DNA of 27,988 bases from Actimicrobium sp047621665 (lineage in GTDB: Bacteria > Pseudomonadota > Gammaproteobacteria > Burkholderiales > Burkholderiaceae_D): contig JBLHMB010000047.1 in assembly GCA_047621665.1 (NCBI GenBank), forward strand, positions 1-27,988. Direction: 5' to 3'. The position numbers and the translations under genes are program-made. Below the pieces are notes generated by a model. The model was given only the letters and a program-made list of their open reading frames with translations, was not told the DNA's origin and did no database searches. This document shows, one piece after another, positions 15,529-23,714 of the stretch (position 1 is its first letter; every line of letters begins with the position of its first letter).

Positions 15529-15851
15529 CAGAGGGCACTATTACGTTTGCGCAGGTAGCGAAATGCAAAACCCGGATAAGCCAGAACGATGAACGCCACC
15601 GCTGCGATCGCGTAGAACTCCCAGCCTTGCGTGAACACGTCGCCGGTGCGACCTTCAACAAACCGACCGACCAGCCCGACCAGCAAATACAAGACCACCA
15701 ACTCCAGCAAGCGCCACCACATCGACTTGTCAGCCGATGCGGCCTTCTGCGGAAGCGGGATCAAACCGAGCAGCCGCTCGCTGAGAAACGGCAAGTTGGC
15801 AGCAGCAAGAGCAAGCAGGATCACGAACCAGCTGGCGAGTGAGATATCCAC
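15528..15851 (-). CDS. DUF2818 family membrane protein (GTG start)
   Basis: This 107-residue protein has three hydrophobic stretches (about 6-22, 46-62 and 78-95) and the motif EGRTGDVFTQGWEFY before the last one. The DUF2818 family is found next to nuoN in Burkholderiales; its function is unknown. The GTG at 15851 lies one base after the nuoN stop and begins right before the first membrane segment. A longer ATG start at 15905 would overlap nuoN by 53 bp and is less likely. Cotranscription with the nuo genes and its membrane nature point to a role near complex I, but that is inference. Confidence 0.85.
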   Translation of the reverse strand: MDISLASWFVILLALAAANLPFLSERLLGLIPLPQKAASADKSMWWRLLELVVLYLLVGLVGRFVEGRTGDVFTQGWEFYAIAAVAFIVLAYPGFAFRYLRKRNSAL

Positions 15852-15852
15852 T

Positions 15853-17346
15853 TTAGTACAACGTCCTGACAAAGGCCCGCAGCGACAAGCCAACCGCTGT
15901 TTCACATGCCGTCATCAAGGCACCCGGCATCAGGCCGAGTGCCACCACGGCAACCCCATTGAGGCTGAGCACAATCCGCATGTCCATGCCGGCGACGATT
16001 TTTTCGGTACTGATCGGCTCATCAAAATACATGACCTTGATGACGCGCAGATAGTAGTAAGCACCGACCAGCGAGAAGAATACCGCGAGCACTGCCAACC
16101 AGATATGACCGGTGCCAAGCACAGCCTGCAGCACCGACAACTTGGCATAAAAACCCATCATCGGAGGGATACCGGCCAGCGACAACATGAACAGCATCAT
16201 TACCAGCGCAAACCACGGGCTGCGCTGATTCAAGCCTTTCAAGTCGTCGATATTTTCTGCCTCGAAACCCTGACGCGACAGCAACAGCAAAATGCCGAAG
16301 GTCCCCAGCGTCGTCATCACGTAAGTAATCGTGTAGAACATCGCCGAGCTGTACGCATTGACCGCCGAGAAGCCGTTGCCATCCGTAACCCCTGATGCCA
16401 TGCCGAGCAACACGAAACCCATCTGTGCAATCGTTGAATACGCCAGCATGCGCTTGAGGTTGGTCTGGACAATGGCGGTGATATTCCCGATCGCCAGCGA
16501 GGCGACGGCCAGTACCAGCAACATCTGTTGCCAGTCAAATGCCAGCGGCAGCAAGCCCTCGACCAGCAGACGCAGCGTGATCACGAACGTCGCCAGTTTC
16601 GGTGCACCACCAAGTAACAGTGTTATCGCGGTCGGTGCGCCTTGGTAGACGTCCGGGACCCACATGTGGAATGGCACAACACCGAGCTTGAAGGCCAGGC
16701 CGGCAACCAAAAATACAATGCCAAATACCAGAATCGTGCGGTTAGCGGTACCTGACATGCTCACCTTGACGATGTCACTCAGGTCGAGCGAGCCGGTCGC
16801 GCCATACAACATCGACATGCCATACAGCAGGAAGCCGGATGCGAGGGCACCAAGAATGAAATACTTCATTGCAGCTTCGGTTGATTGCGAGTGATCACGA
16901 CGCAAGGCCACCAGCGCATACAGTGACAGCGACATCAGTTCGAGGCCCAGATAAATGATCAGCAAGTTACTAGCCGAAATCATGACCAGTTGACCCAGCA
17001 ACGAGAACAGCGCCAAGGCATAAAACTCACCGCCGAGGCGGTTGTTGACGATCCCGCGCGAGACCACGTAATTGCGCGAATAGACCAGCGTGATACCGAC
17101 CGCCAAATAACTGAACAGCTTCATCATGTTGGCCATCGGGTCGAGCACCACCATATTACCGAACAGATAAGTTGTTTCACCGGCCATCAGATAGACGTAA
17201 TTGAACGCGGCGCACACGGCAAGCGTGATGAGTGACAACACATAGGTGACGTTACGCTGCTTGTCCGACAGATACAGGTCGATCAGCAGAATCAGCGAGG
17301 TCGCCACCAGCAAGATGACTTCAGGGAGGAGCGGGATCAGATTCAT
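15853..17346 (-). CDS. nuoN: NADH-quinone oxidoreductase subunit N
   Basis: This antiporter-like subunit of the proton-pumping membrane arm has 497 residues and about 14 membrane helices. Glu136 (YLGLELMSLSLYALVA) and Lys220 (GLAFKLGVVPFHMWVPDVYQGAPT) are the charged residues of the proton channel. An in-frame GTG at 17355 would add three residues; the ATG at 17346 gives the usual MNLIPLLPE start. It is preceded by a 58-bp gap after nuoM and followed directly by the DUF2818 gene. Confidence 0.97.
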   Translation of the reverse strand: MNLIPLLPEVILLVATSLILLIDLYLSDKQRNVTYVLSLITLAVCAAFNYVYLMAGETTYLFGNMVVLDPMANMMKLFSYLAVGITLVYSRNYVVSRGIVNNRLGGEFYALALFSLLGQLVMISASNLLIIYLGLELMSLSLYALVALRRDHSQSTEAAMKYFILGALASGFLLYGMSMLYGATGSLDLSDIVKVSMSGTANRTILVFGIVFLVAGLAFKLGVVPFHMWVPDVYQGAPTAITLLLGGAPKLATFVITLRLLVEGLLPLAFDWQQMLLVLAVASLAIGNITAIVQTNLKRMLAYSTIAQMGFVLLGMASGVTDGNGFSAVNAYSSAMFYTITYVMTTLGTFGILLLLSRQGFEAENIDDLKGLNQRSPWFALVMMLFMLSLAGIPPMMGFYAKLSVLQAVLGTGHIWLAVLAVFFSLVGAYYYLRVIKVMYFDEPISTEKIVAGMDMRIVLSLNGVAVVALGLMPGALMTACETAVGLSLRAFVRTLY

Positions 17347-17404
17347 GTTATTCACTTTTGCGCCGCAACCGGCTGTCCACTAAAAATATTGAAGATTGGA
17401 TTCA

Positions 17405-18907
17405 TCAGTTGACTTTAGAAATTGAAACATGTTGCAGCAAGTCCGCCACCGAGATTTGCATCGCATCGGTGATCGGGGCGGGATACACGCCCATGACGAG
17501 CACGGCAATTGCCAGCACGCCAAGAATGCCAAACTCGCGCAAGCTCAAATCCTTCAGCTTGGCAACGTTGGCATTGGCAACGGCACCGAAGATCACGCGC
17601 TTGACCAGCCACAACGAATACGCCGCGCCAAAGATCAGCGCTGTTGCTGCCAGCAAGCCAATCCAGAAATTGAACTTGATCGCGCCCAGAATCACCATGA
17701 ACTCGCCGACAAAACCGGAGGTACCCGGCAAGCCGCAATTGGCCAGCGAGAACAGCACGAAGAACGCAGCGAACTTTGGCATCGTGTTGACGACGCCGCC
17801 GTAATCGGCAATCGCACGGGTATGCATGCGGTCATACAGTACGCCGATACACAGAAACATCGCGGCCGACACAAAGCCGTGTGAAATCATTTGCACGACA
17901 CCGCCCTGCACGGCCATCTCGTTGAAGGCAAAGAAACCCAACGTGACAAAACCCATGTGCGCGATTGATGAATAGGCGACCAGTTTTTTCATGTCGGTCT
18001 GGACCAGCGCAACCAGACCGATGTAGATGACCGCGATCAGCGACAGGGTAATCATCATCGGTGCGAGGTAATGACTGGCGTCCGGCGTAATCGGCAACGA
18101 GAAACGCAGGAAACCGTAAGCGCCGAGCTTGAGCATCAACGCAGCCAGCACCACCGAACCGCCGGTTGGCGCTTCGACGTGGGCGTCCGGCAACCACGTG
18201 TGCACCGGCCACATCGGCACCTTGACCGCAAAGGCCATCAGGAATGCCAGGAACAACGGGATTTGCACATTGAGCGGCAGCGGCAAGTCATGCCAGTAAG
18301 TGATGTCGAACGAACCGCCCGAAGCGAAATACAAGTAGATCAGCGCCACCAGCATCAACAGCGAACCGAAGAAGGTGTACAGAAAAAACTTGATCGCAGC
18401 ATAGACCCGATTACCACCGCCCCAGACACCAATGATGATGAACATCGGCACCAGCGTGGCTTCAAAGAACACGTAGAACAGCATGCCATCAAGCGCACAG
18501 AAGACGCCAATCATCAGACCCGACAGGATCAGGAAAGCGCCCATGTATTGCGCGACTTTTTTCTGGATCACTTCCCATGCCGCGACGACGACAATGACTG
18601 TGATGAAAGCTGTCAGCACCACCAGCCATAATGAAATACCGTCTATGCCCAGGTAGTACTCAATATTGAAGCGCTCGATCCAGGGCATTTTTTCGGCAAA
18701 CTGCATGCCATGGGCGGCATTATCGAAGCGCTGAATCAGCGGCAGCGTGACGAGAAAACTGACCACCGAGCCGATCAGTGCCGCAATGCGCACCAGACCG
18801 GGATTATCGTCACGGCCGAAGGCCAGGATCAGGACACCGAAGGCAATCGGGCACCAGATGGCCAGACTGAGTAGTGAAAAGGAAGCGGAGAAAGTGGACT
18901 GAATCAT
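17405..18907 (-). CDS. nuoM: NADH-quinone oxidoreductase subunit M
   Basis: This is the second antiporter-like membrane-arm subunit, 500 residues long with about 14 helices. It shows the proton-pathway residues Glu149 (YVFFEATLVPMF) and Lys229 (FAVKVPMWPVHTWLPDAHVEAPT). The latter motif is diagnostic for NuoM. It lies 24 bp after nuoL. The Shine-Dalgarno sequence is weak (AAGG about 11 nt from the ATG), so translation may depend on reading from nuoL. Confidence 0.98.
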   Translation of the reverse strand: MIQSTFSASFSLLSLAIWCPIAFGVLILAFGRDDNPGLVRIAALIGSVVSFLVTLPLIQRFDNAAHGMQFAEKMPWIERFNIEYYLGIDGISLWLVVLTAFITVIVVVAAWEVIQKKVAQYMGAFLILSGLMIGVFCALDGMLFYVFFEATLVPMFIIIGVWGGGNRVYAAIKFFLYTFFGSLLMLVALIYLYFASGGSFDITYWHDLPLPLNVQIPLFLAFLMAFAVKVPMWPVHTWLPDAHVEAPTGGSVVLAALMLKLGAYGFLRFSLPITPDASHYLAPMMITLSLIAVIYIGLVALVQTDMKKLVAYSSIAHMGFVTLGFFAFNEMAVQGGVVQMISHGFVSAAMFLCIGVLYDRMHTRAIADYGGVVNTMPKFAAFFVLFSLANCGLPGTSGFVGEFMVILGAIKFNFWIGLLAATALIFGAAYSLWLVKRVIFGAVANANVAKLKDLSLREFGILGVLAIAVLVMGVYPAPITDAMQISVADLLQHVSISKVN

Positions 18908-18931
18908 GAGTAGTGAGTGACCTTGGCCAGC

Positions 18932-20992
18932 TTATTGGGTAAATGGAAACCGTGGGAATGGCAGGAATACCATCATGAATCCCAGCACGCCAAGAATCAT
19001 CACAAATGCGTAATGGTAGATGTAACCGGACTGCAGCTTGCGCACGATGGTTGACAACCAACCGATCACTTTCGCGCTGCCATTGACGGCAAAGCCATCG
19101 ATCAGGGCCCGATCGCCAAAGCGCGAGAAACCCGAGCCGATCATCCGTGCTCCGTCAGCAAACACGACCTGATTGATCTTGTCGAGGTAGTACTTGTTCT
19201 CGAGCAGCGCATGAATCGGCGCACAGGTTTGCTTGATCAGCGCCGGCACTTTCGGATTAACAAGATAGAAGTACCAGGCAGTCACCACACCGGCGAGAGC
19301 CAGCCAGAACGGCGCCGTCGTCAACCCGTGAATTGCCATTTGCAATGGGCCGCGGAATTCATGCTGCAGTTCTTCCATCGCCTGATGCGCTTCATTGACG
19401 AAGATCACACCCTTGAAAAAGTCGCCGAACAGCATCGGCTCGATCGCAATGAAACCAATGATTGCCGATGGAATTGCCAGCAACACCAGCGGCAATGTAA
19501 TGACCCACGGCGACTCGTGCGGCTTCTGACCTGGCGCCAGTCCGTGATGTTCGTCGTGACCGTGCGCATCGTCTTTTGCATGGTGATGATCGTCATGGCC
19601 ATGCTGCGGTTTGCCGAAGCGTTCCTTGCCATGAAAGACCAGAAAGTACATCCGGAATGAATAGAACGCCGTGACGAAGACACTCACTATCACTGCAAAA
19701 TAAGCAAAACCGGAACCGGCCAGATTGGTTGCCGCGACCGCTTCGATAATGCTGTCTTTCGAATAGAAACCGGAGAACAACGGGGTTCCAATCAACGCCA
19801 GCGAACCGATCAGCGACGTGATCCAGGTAATCGGCATGTATTTGCGCAAGCCACCCATGCTGCGGATGTCCTGATCGTGGTGCATGCCGACGATGACCGA
19901 ACCGGCACCGAGAAACAGCAGCGCCTTGAAAAACGCATGCGTCATCAAGTGGAACACCGCGACCGAGTAAGCGGAACAGCCGAGCGCCACGGTCATGTAA
20001 CCGAGCTGCGACAGCGTTGAATACGCAACGACCCGTTTGATGTCGGTCTGTATCATGCCGAGGAAACCCATGAACAGCGCCGTAATTGAGCCGATAACGA
20101 GGATGAACGACAGCGCCATATCGGACAATTCGAACAACGGCGACATGCGTGCCACCATGAAAATACCGGCAGTCACCATTGTCGCCGCATGGATCAGTGC
20201 AGAGATCGGGGTCGGACCTTCCATCGAATCAGGCAGCCAGACATGCAGCGGAAACTGCGCCGACTTGCCCATCGCGCCAACGAACAGGCAGATACAGGCC
20301 GTAGTAATCAGCAGCCAGCTGGTGCCCGGCAAGGTCAGCTTCGCCAGCGCATCGCTCTGCGCAAAGACTTCCTGATAATTCATCGAACCGGCATAGGCCA
20401 TCACCAGGCCAATACCGAGGATGAAACCGAAGTCACCGACCCGGTTGACCAGAAAAGCTTTCATGTTGGCAGCGATCGCAGTCGGCTTCGTGTAGTAAAA
20501 GCCAATCAGCAAATACGACACCAGGCCCACGGCTTCCCAGCCAAAAAACAGTTGCAGGAAGTTGTTGCTCATGACAAGCATCAACATCGAGAACGTGAAC
20601 AGCGAAATGTACGAGAAAAAGCGGTTATAGCCTTCGTCTTCACGCATGTAGCCCACCGAATAGATGTGCACCATCAGCGAGACAAACGTCACCACGCACA
20701 TCATCATCGCGGTCAGACTGTCAACCATGAAGCCGATTTCCATCTTCATGCTGCCGACAGTCAACCAGGTATAGAGCGTCTCGTTGAATGTCGCGCCATC
20801 CAGCACTGCCAGCAACGTCTGTATCGAAATAAGCAGCGCAATGAACACGCCCAAAATCGTCACGGTATGCGAGACCTTGCGGCCGATTACGTTACCAAAA
20901 AAACGGGTACCGAACAGACCGGCAATGGCCGACCCGATCAGCGGTGCCAGCGGCACCGCCAGCAATAGAGAAGAATTCAATTGGCCTGCCAT
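18932..20992 (-). CDS. nuoL: NADH-quinone oxidoreductase subunit L
   Basis: This is the distal antiporter-like subunit with the long lateral helix, 686 residues, larger than the roughly 613 of E. coli. Proton-pathway residues are Glu153 (FFGWEAVGLVSYLLIGFYY), Lys243 (GAMGKSAQFPLHVWLPDSMEGPTP) and Lys412 (FYSKDSIIEA). A soluble loop at about 461-492 is strongly enriched in His and Asp (ten His in about 30 residues, HDDHHH and HGHDEHH), placed between two membrane helices. The ATG at 20992 has AAGG 7 nt upstream, lying inside a 21-codon ORF that fills the gap after nuoK. Confidence 0.98.
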   Translation of the reverse strand: MAGQLNSSLLLAVPLAPLIGSAIAGLFGTRFFGNVIGRKVSHTVTILGVFIALLISIQTLLAVLDGATFNETLYTWLTVGSMKMEIGFMVDSLTAMMMCVVTFVSLMVHIYSVGYMREDEGYNRFFSYISLFTFSMLMLVMSNNFLQLFFGWEAVGLVSYLLIGFYYTKPTAIAANMKAFLVNRVGDFGFILGIGLVMAYAGSMNYQEVFAQSDALAKLTLPGTSWLLITTACICLFVGAMGKSAQFPLHVWLPDSMEGPTPISALIHAATMVTAGIFMVARMSPLFELSDMALSFILVIGSITALFMGFLGMIQTDIKRVVAYSTLSQLGYMTVALGCSAYSVAVFHLMTHAFFKALLFLGAGSVIVGMHHDQDIRSMGGLRKYMPITWITSLIGSLALIGTPLFSGFYSKDSIIEAVAATNLAGSGFAYFAVIVSVFVTAFYSFRMYFLVFHGKERFGKPQHGHDDHHHAKDDAHGHDEHHGLAPGQKPHESPWVITLPLVLLAIPSAIIGFIAIEPMLFGDFFKGVIFVNEAHQAMEELQHEFRGPLQMAIHGLTTAPFWLALAGVVTAWYFYLVNPKVPALIKQTCAPIHALLENKYYLDKINQVVFADGARMIGSGFSRFGDRALIDGFAVNGSAKVIGWLSTIVRKLQSGYIYHYAFVMILGVLGFMMVFLPFPRFPFTQ

Positions 20993-20994
20993 GG

Positions 20995-21060
20995 TTAGAC
21001 CTTATCGTTATTTTTGTCGTGCAGGTTCATCGTGGTCGTGCTGTGCATGAGGTGGTTCAT
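20995..21060 (-). CDS. Candidate 21-residue ORF between nuoK and nuoL
   Basis: An ATG-to-TAA reading frame of 22 codons fits the nuoK-nuoL gap almost exactly: it starts 2 nt after the nuoK stop and ends 2 nt before the nuoL ATG. AAGGGG, in the last codons of nuoK, stands 5 nt before its ATG. The peptide begins MNHLMHST and ends NNDKV; it is polar with several His and Asn and has no membrane segment. It may be a coupling ORF that keeps ribosomes on the message, or chance. No homologue is known to me. Confidence 0.35.
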   Translation of the reverse strand: MNHLMHSTTTMNLHDKNNDKV

Positions 21061-21062
21061 GA

Positions 21063-21371
21063 TTACCCCTTCAGGCTGTCGAGGTCTTCGACATTGATGG
21101 TATCGAGGTTGCGGAACATCACCACGAGGATCGCCAATCCGATCGCGGCTTCAGCAGCGGCGACGGTCAGGATGAAGAAAACGAAGATCTGACCGGCGGC
21201 ATCCCCAAGGTAATGCGAGAACGCGATGAAGTTAGTATTGACGGCCAGCAGCATCAGTTCGATGGCCATCAGCAAGATGATGATGTTCTTACGATTGAGA
21301 AAAATGCCGACGATAGAAATCGCAAACAGGATCGCGCCAAGAATCAGGAAATGAACGAGAGTAACAGTCAC
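21063..21371 (-). CDS. nuoK: NADH-quinone oxidoreductase subunit K (GTG start)
   Basis: This small membrane-arm subunit has 102 residues and three helices. The conserved helix-1 sequence ILFAISIVGIFLNRKN and the glutamates of LLMAIELMLLAVNTNF and AAAEAAIGLAI, which line the proton path, are present. The start is GTG at 21371, supported by AAGGGG 6 nt upstream. It lies 12 bp after nuoJ, which ends in two consecutive TAA codons. Confidence 0.97.
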   Translation of the reverse strand: MTVTLVHFLILGAILFAISIVGIFLNRKNIIILLMAIELMLLAVNTNFIAFSHYLGDAAGQIFVFFILTVAAAEAAIGLAILVVMFRNLDTINVEDLDSLKG

Positions 21372-21383
21372 GTGCGCCCCTTA

Positions 21384-22058
21384 TTATTGTTTTGCTGCAG
21401 GAGCAGCGGGGATGGAAGAAGCAACGTCGGCCACCGTATCGGCAGCAACCTCAGCAACACCGCGGGTCGATTCGGACTTCATCTTGACGATGCGCACGCG
21501 GTCACCGGCTTTGACCTTGACCGCATCGGCTGGATCGAAATATTTGCTGTCCTTGCGCTTGCGCATTGTCAGCGCAACGGCAGAGACAATCGCCAGCAAC
21601 AGGATCGCGGCGGCAATTTCAAAGGCATACACGTATTCGGTGTAAATCAGCTTGCCCAGTTCTTTGGTCGTACCAATGGTCGCCGCTGCAGCGGGCACCT
21701 GTGCATCCGGAGCCCAGAACGCTTGTAACAGCACGGCCGACATTTCCAGCACGATCAGCACACCGATAAAGGCGGCAAATGGCAGGTAACCCCAGAAGCC
21801 TTCGCGCATCCTGTCGACGTTAATGTCGAGCATCATCACGACAAAAAGGAACAGCACCATCACTGCGCCGACGTACACCAGCACCAGTACGATGGCGAGA
21901 AATTCAGCTTGCAGCAACAGCCAGATGGCGGCTGCCGAGAAAAATGCCAGCACCAGAAACAGGGCGGAGTGGACCGGATTACGGTCCGTGATGACTTTCA
22001 GTGCGGCCATCACGAGGATGGCTGAGAACGCGTAGAACAGGGCAGTTTTAAATTCCAT
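21384..22058 (-). CDS. nuoJ: NADH-quinone oxidoreductase subunit J
   Basis: This 224-residue membrane-arm subunit has five predicted helices and the conserved segment IVLVLVYVGAVMVLFLFVVMML typical of NuoJ. After the last helix (about 165) comes a charged stretch, then an Ala/Val-rich tail (about 195-224, ending PAAPAAKQ) that looks disordered and is not part of the core fold. The Shine-Dalgarno sequence before the ATG at 22058 is poor. It follows nuoI after 60 bp. Confidence 0.97.
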   Translation of the reverse strand: MEFKTALFYAFSAILVMAALKVITDRNPVHSALFLVLAFFSAAAIWLLLQAEFLAIVLVLVYVGAVMVLFLFVVMMLDINVDRMREGFWGYLPFAAFIGVLIVLEMSAVLLQAFWAPDAQVPAAAATIGTTKELGKLIYTEYVYAFEIAAAILLLAIVSAVALTMRKRKDSKYFDPADAVKVKAGDRVRIVKMKSESTRGVAEVAADTVADVASSIPAAPAAKQ

Positions 22059-22118
22059 GATGGACCAGAAGAGTCGGCATGCAGACAGCCAGGTTATTGT
22101 GGAGCACTGAAGCGTTCA

Positions 22119-22607
22119 TCAGCGATAAGGCGCATCGGCAGCGCGGGCTGCGGCGATGTCATTCTCGTAGCGGTCGCCGACGGCGAGCAGCATTTCCTTG
22201 GTGTAGTACAGGTCGCCGCGTTTTTCGCCATGGTATTCGAGAATGCTGGTTTCAACGATCGAATCGACCGGGCATGACTCTTCGCAAAAACCGCAAAAAA
22301 TACATTTAGTCAGGTCGATGTCGTAGCGCGTGGTGCGGCGCGAGCCGTCATCACGCTGTTCGGATTCGATCGTGATTGCCATTGCCGGACAGACTGCTTC
22401 GCACAGCTTGCAGGCGATACAGCGTTCTTCGCCATTCGGATAGCGACGCAACGCATGCAGACCCCGGAAACGCGGCGACTGCGGTGTTTTTTCTTCCGGA
22501 AATTGCACCGTAATTTTGCGGGCAAACATGTAGCGGCCGGTCAGGGCCATGCCCTTGAACAACTCGCGCAGCATCAGACTGCTAAAAAAATCCTTGATGG
22601 CTTCCAT
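22119..22607 (-). CDS. nuoI: NADH-quinone oxidoreductase subunit I
   Basis: This peripheral-arm subunit (162 residues) carries two [4Fe-4S] clusters, N6a and N6b, that pass electrons towards quinone. The ferredoxin motifs are Cys63, 66, 69, 73 (CIACKLCEAVCP) and Cys102, 105, 108, 112 (CIFCGFCEESCP). The amphipathic N-terminal helix and length fit the family. AAAGGG stands about 10 nt before the ATG. The gap to nuoH is 18 bp. Confidence 0.98.
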   Translation of the reverse strand: MEAIKDFFSSLMLRELFKGMALTGRYMFARKITVQFPEEKTPQSPRFRGLHALRRYPNGEERCIACKLCEAVCPAMAITIESEQRDDGSRRTTRYDIDLTKCIFCGFCEESCPVDSIVETSILEYHGEKRGDLYYTKEMLLAVGDRYENDIAAARAADAPYR

Positions 22608-22625
22608 CGTATGTACGCCCTTTCT

Positions 22626-23714
22626 TTACTTCCAAATATTCCATGAGGTCTGCATCCAGGCAGCCACGAACACCAGATAGCCGAGTGTCAACGGAATGAA
22701 AATCTTCCAGCCGAGTCGCATGATCTGGTCATACCGGTAACGCGGGAATGAAGCGCGCACCCAGATGAAGATCGACACGATCAGGAAGGTCTTGATGCCA
22801 AGCCAGATCCAGCCAGGCAGATAGGACAACAAACCTAGCAGCGGGACCTGGGCACCGATCGGTGAATTCCATCCGCCAAGGAACATCAGCGCGGCGAGGA
22901 TAGAAATCAGGATCATGTTGGCGTATTCGGCCAGGAAAAACATCGCGAACGACATGCCCGAATACTCGACCATGTGACCGGCGACGATTTCCGACTCGCC
23001 CTCGACCACGTCGAACGGATGACGGCTGGTTTCGGCGATACCGGCGATGATGAAGACACCAAACATCGGCAGCAGCGGCAACCAGTTCCAGGACAGGAAA
23101 TTCAAGCCCATGCTGGCCATCCGGCCTTCGGTCTGGGCCATGACGATATCGGTGAAATTCAGACTACCCGTGACCATCAACACGATGACCAGCACGAAAC
23201 CCATCGAGATTTCATACGAAATCATTTGCGCTGACGCGCGCATCGCACCGAGAAACGCGTATTTGGAGTTCGATGCCCAGCCAGCGATGATCACACCATA
23301 CACTTCGAGCGACATGATGGCCATCGCGAACAACAGGCCGGCATTCAGATTGGCCAGTGCGACTTCCGGTCCGAACGGGATCACGACCCACGCCGCCAGT
23401 GCCGGCATGATGGTCATGATCGGTGCGATGACGAACAAGGCCTTGTTGGACTTGGCCGGGATGATAATTTCTTTGAGCAGCAACTTCAGTGCATCAGCGA
23501 TCGGTTGCAGCAAACCGGCCGGGCCGACCCGGTTCGGGCCGATCCGCACGTGCATCCAGCCGATCATCTTGCGTTCCCACAGGGTCAGGTAAGCGACGCA
23601 CCCCATGATTGGCAGCACCAGCGCAATGATCTTGACCAGATTCCATACCAGCGGCCAGAAATAGCCGAACCAGCTATTTCCGGTGGCATGTATGTTCAAC
23701 AACAGCTGATCCAT
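22626..23714 (-). CDS. nuoH: NADH-quinone oxidoreductase subunit H
   Basis: This 362-residue subunit has about eight to nine membrane helices and forms the quinone-binding chamber with NuoB and NuoD. The diagnostic segment ERKMIGWMHVRIGPNRVGPAGLLQPIADALKL (in parts: ERKMIGWM, RIGPNRVGP, LQPIADALK) is complete, as are the acidic loop residues in ETSRHPFDVVEGESEIV. Its ATG shares one base with the nuoG stop codon (TGATG), which indicates translational coupling. Confidence 0.98.
   Translation of the reverse strand: MDQLLLNIHATGNSWFGYFWPLVWNLVKIIALVLPIMGCVAYLTLWERKMIGWMHVRIGPNRVGPAGLLQPIADALKLLLKEIIIPAKSNKALFVIAPIMTIMPALAAWVVIPFGPEVALANLNAGLLFAMAIMSLEVYGVIIAGWASNSKYAFLGAMRASAQMISYEISMGFVLVIVLMVTGSLNFTDIVMAQTEGRMASMGLNFLSWNWLPLLPMFGVFIIAGIAETSRHPFDVVEGESEIVAGHMVEYSGMSFAMFFLAEYANMILISILAALMFLGGWNSPIGAQVPLLGLLSYLPGWIWLGIKTFLIVSIFIWVRASFPRYRYDQIMRLGWKIFIPLTLGYLVFVAAWMQTSWNIWK

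Noticed and set aside
20189..20968. Open frame of 259 codons on the plus strand
   Set aside because: It is antisense to nuoL and again rich in Gln, His, Arg and Asp, typical of complementary-strand shadows.
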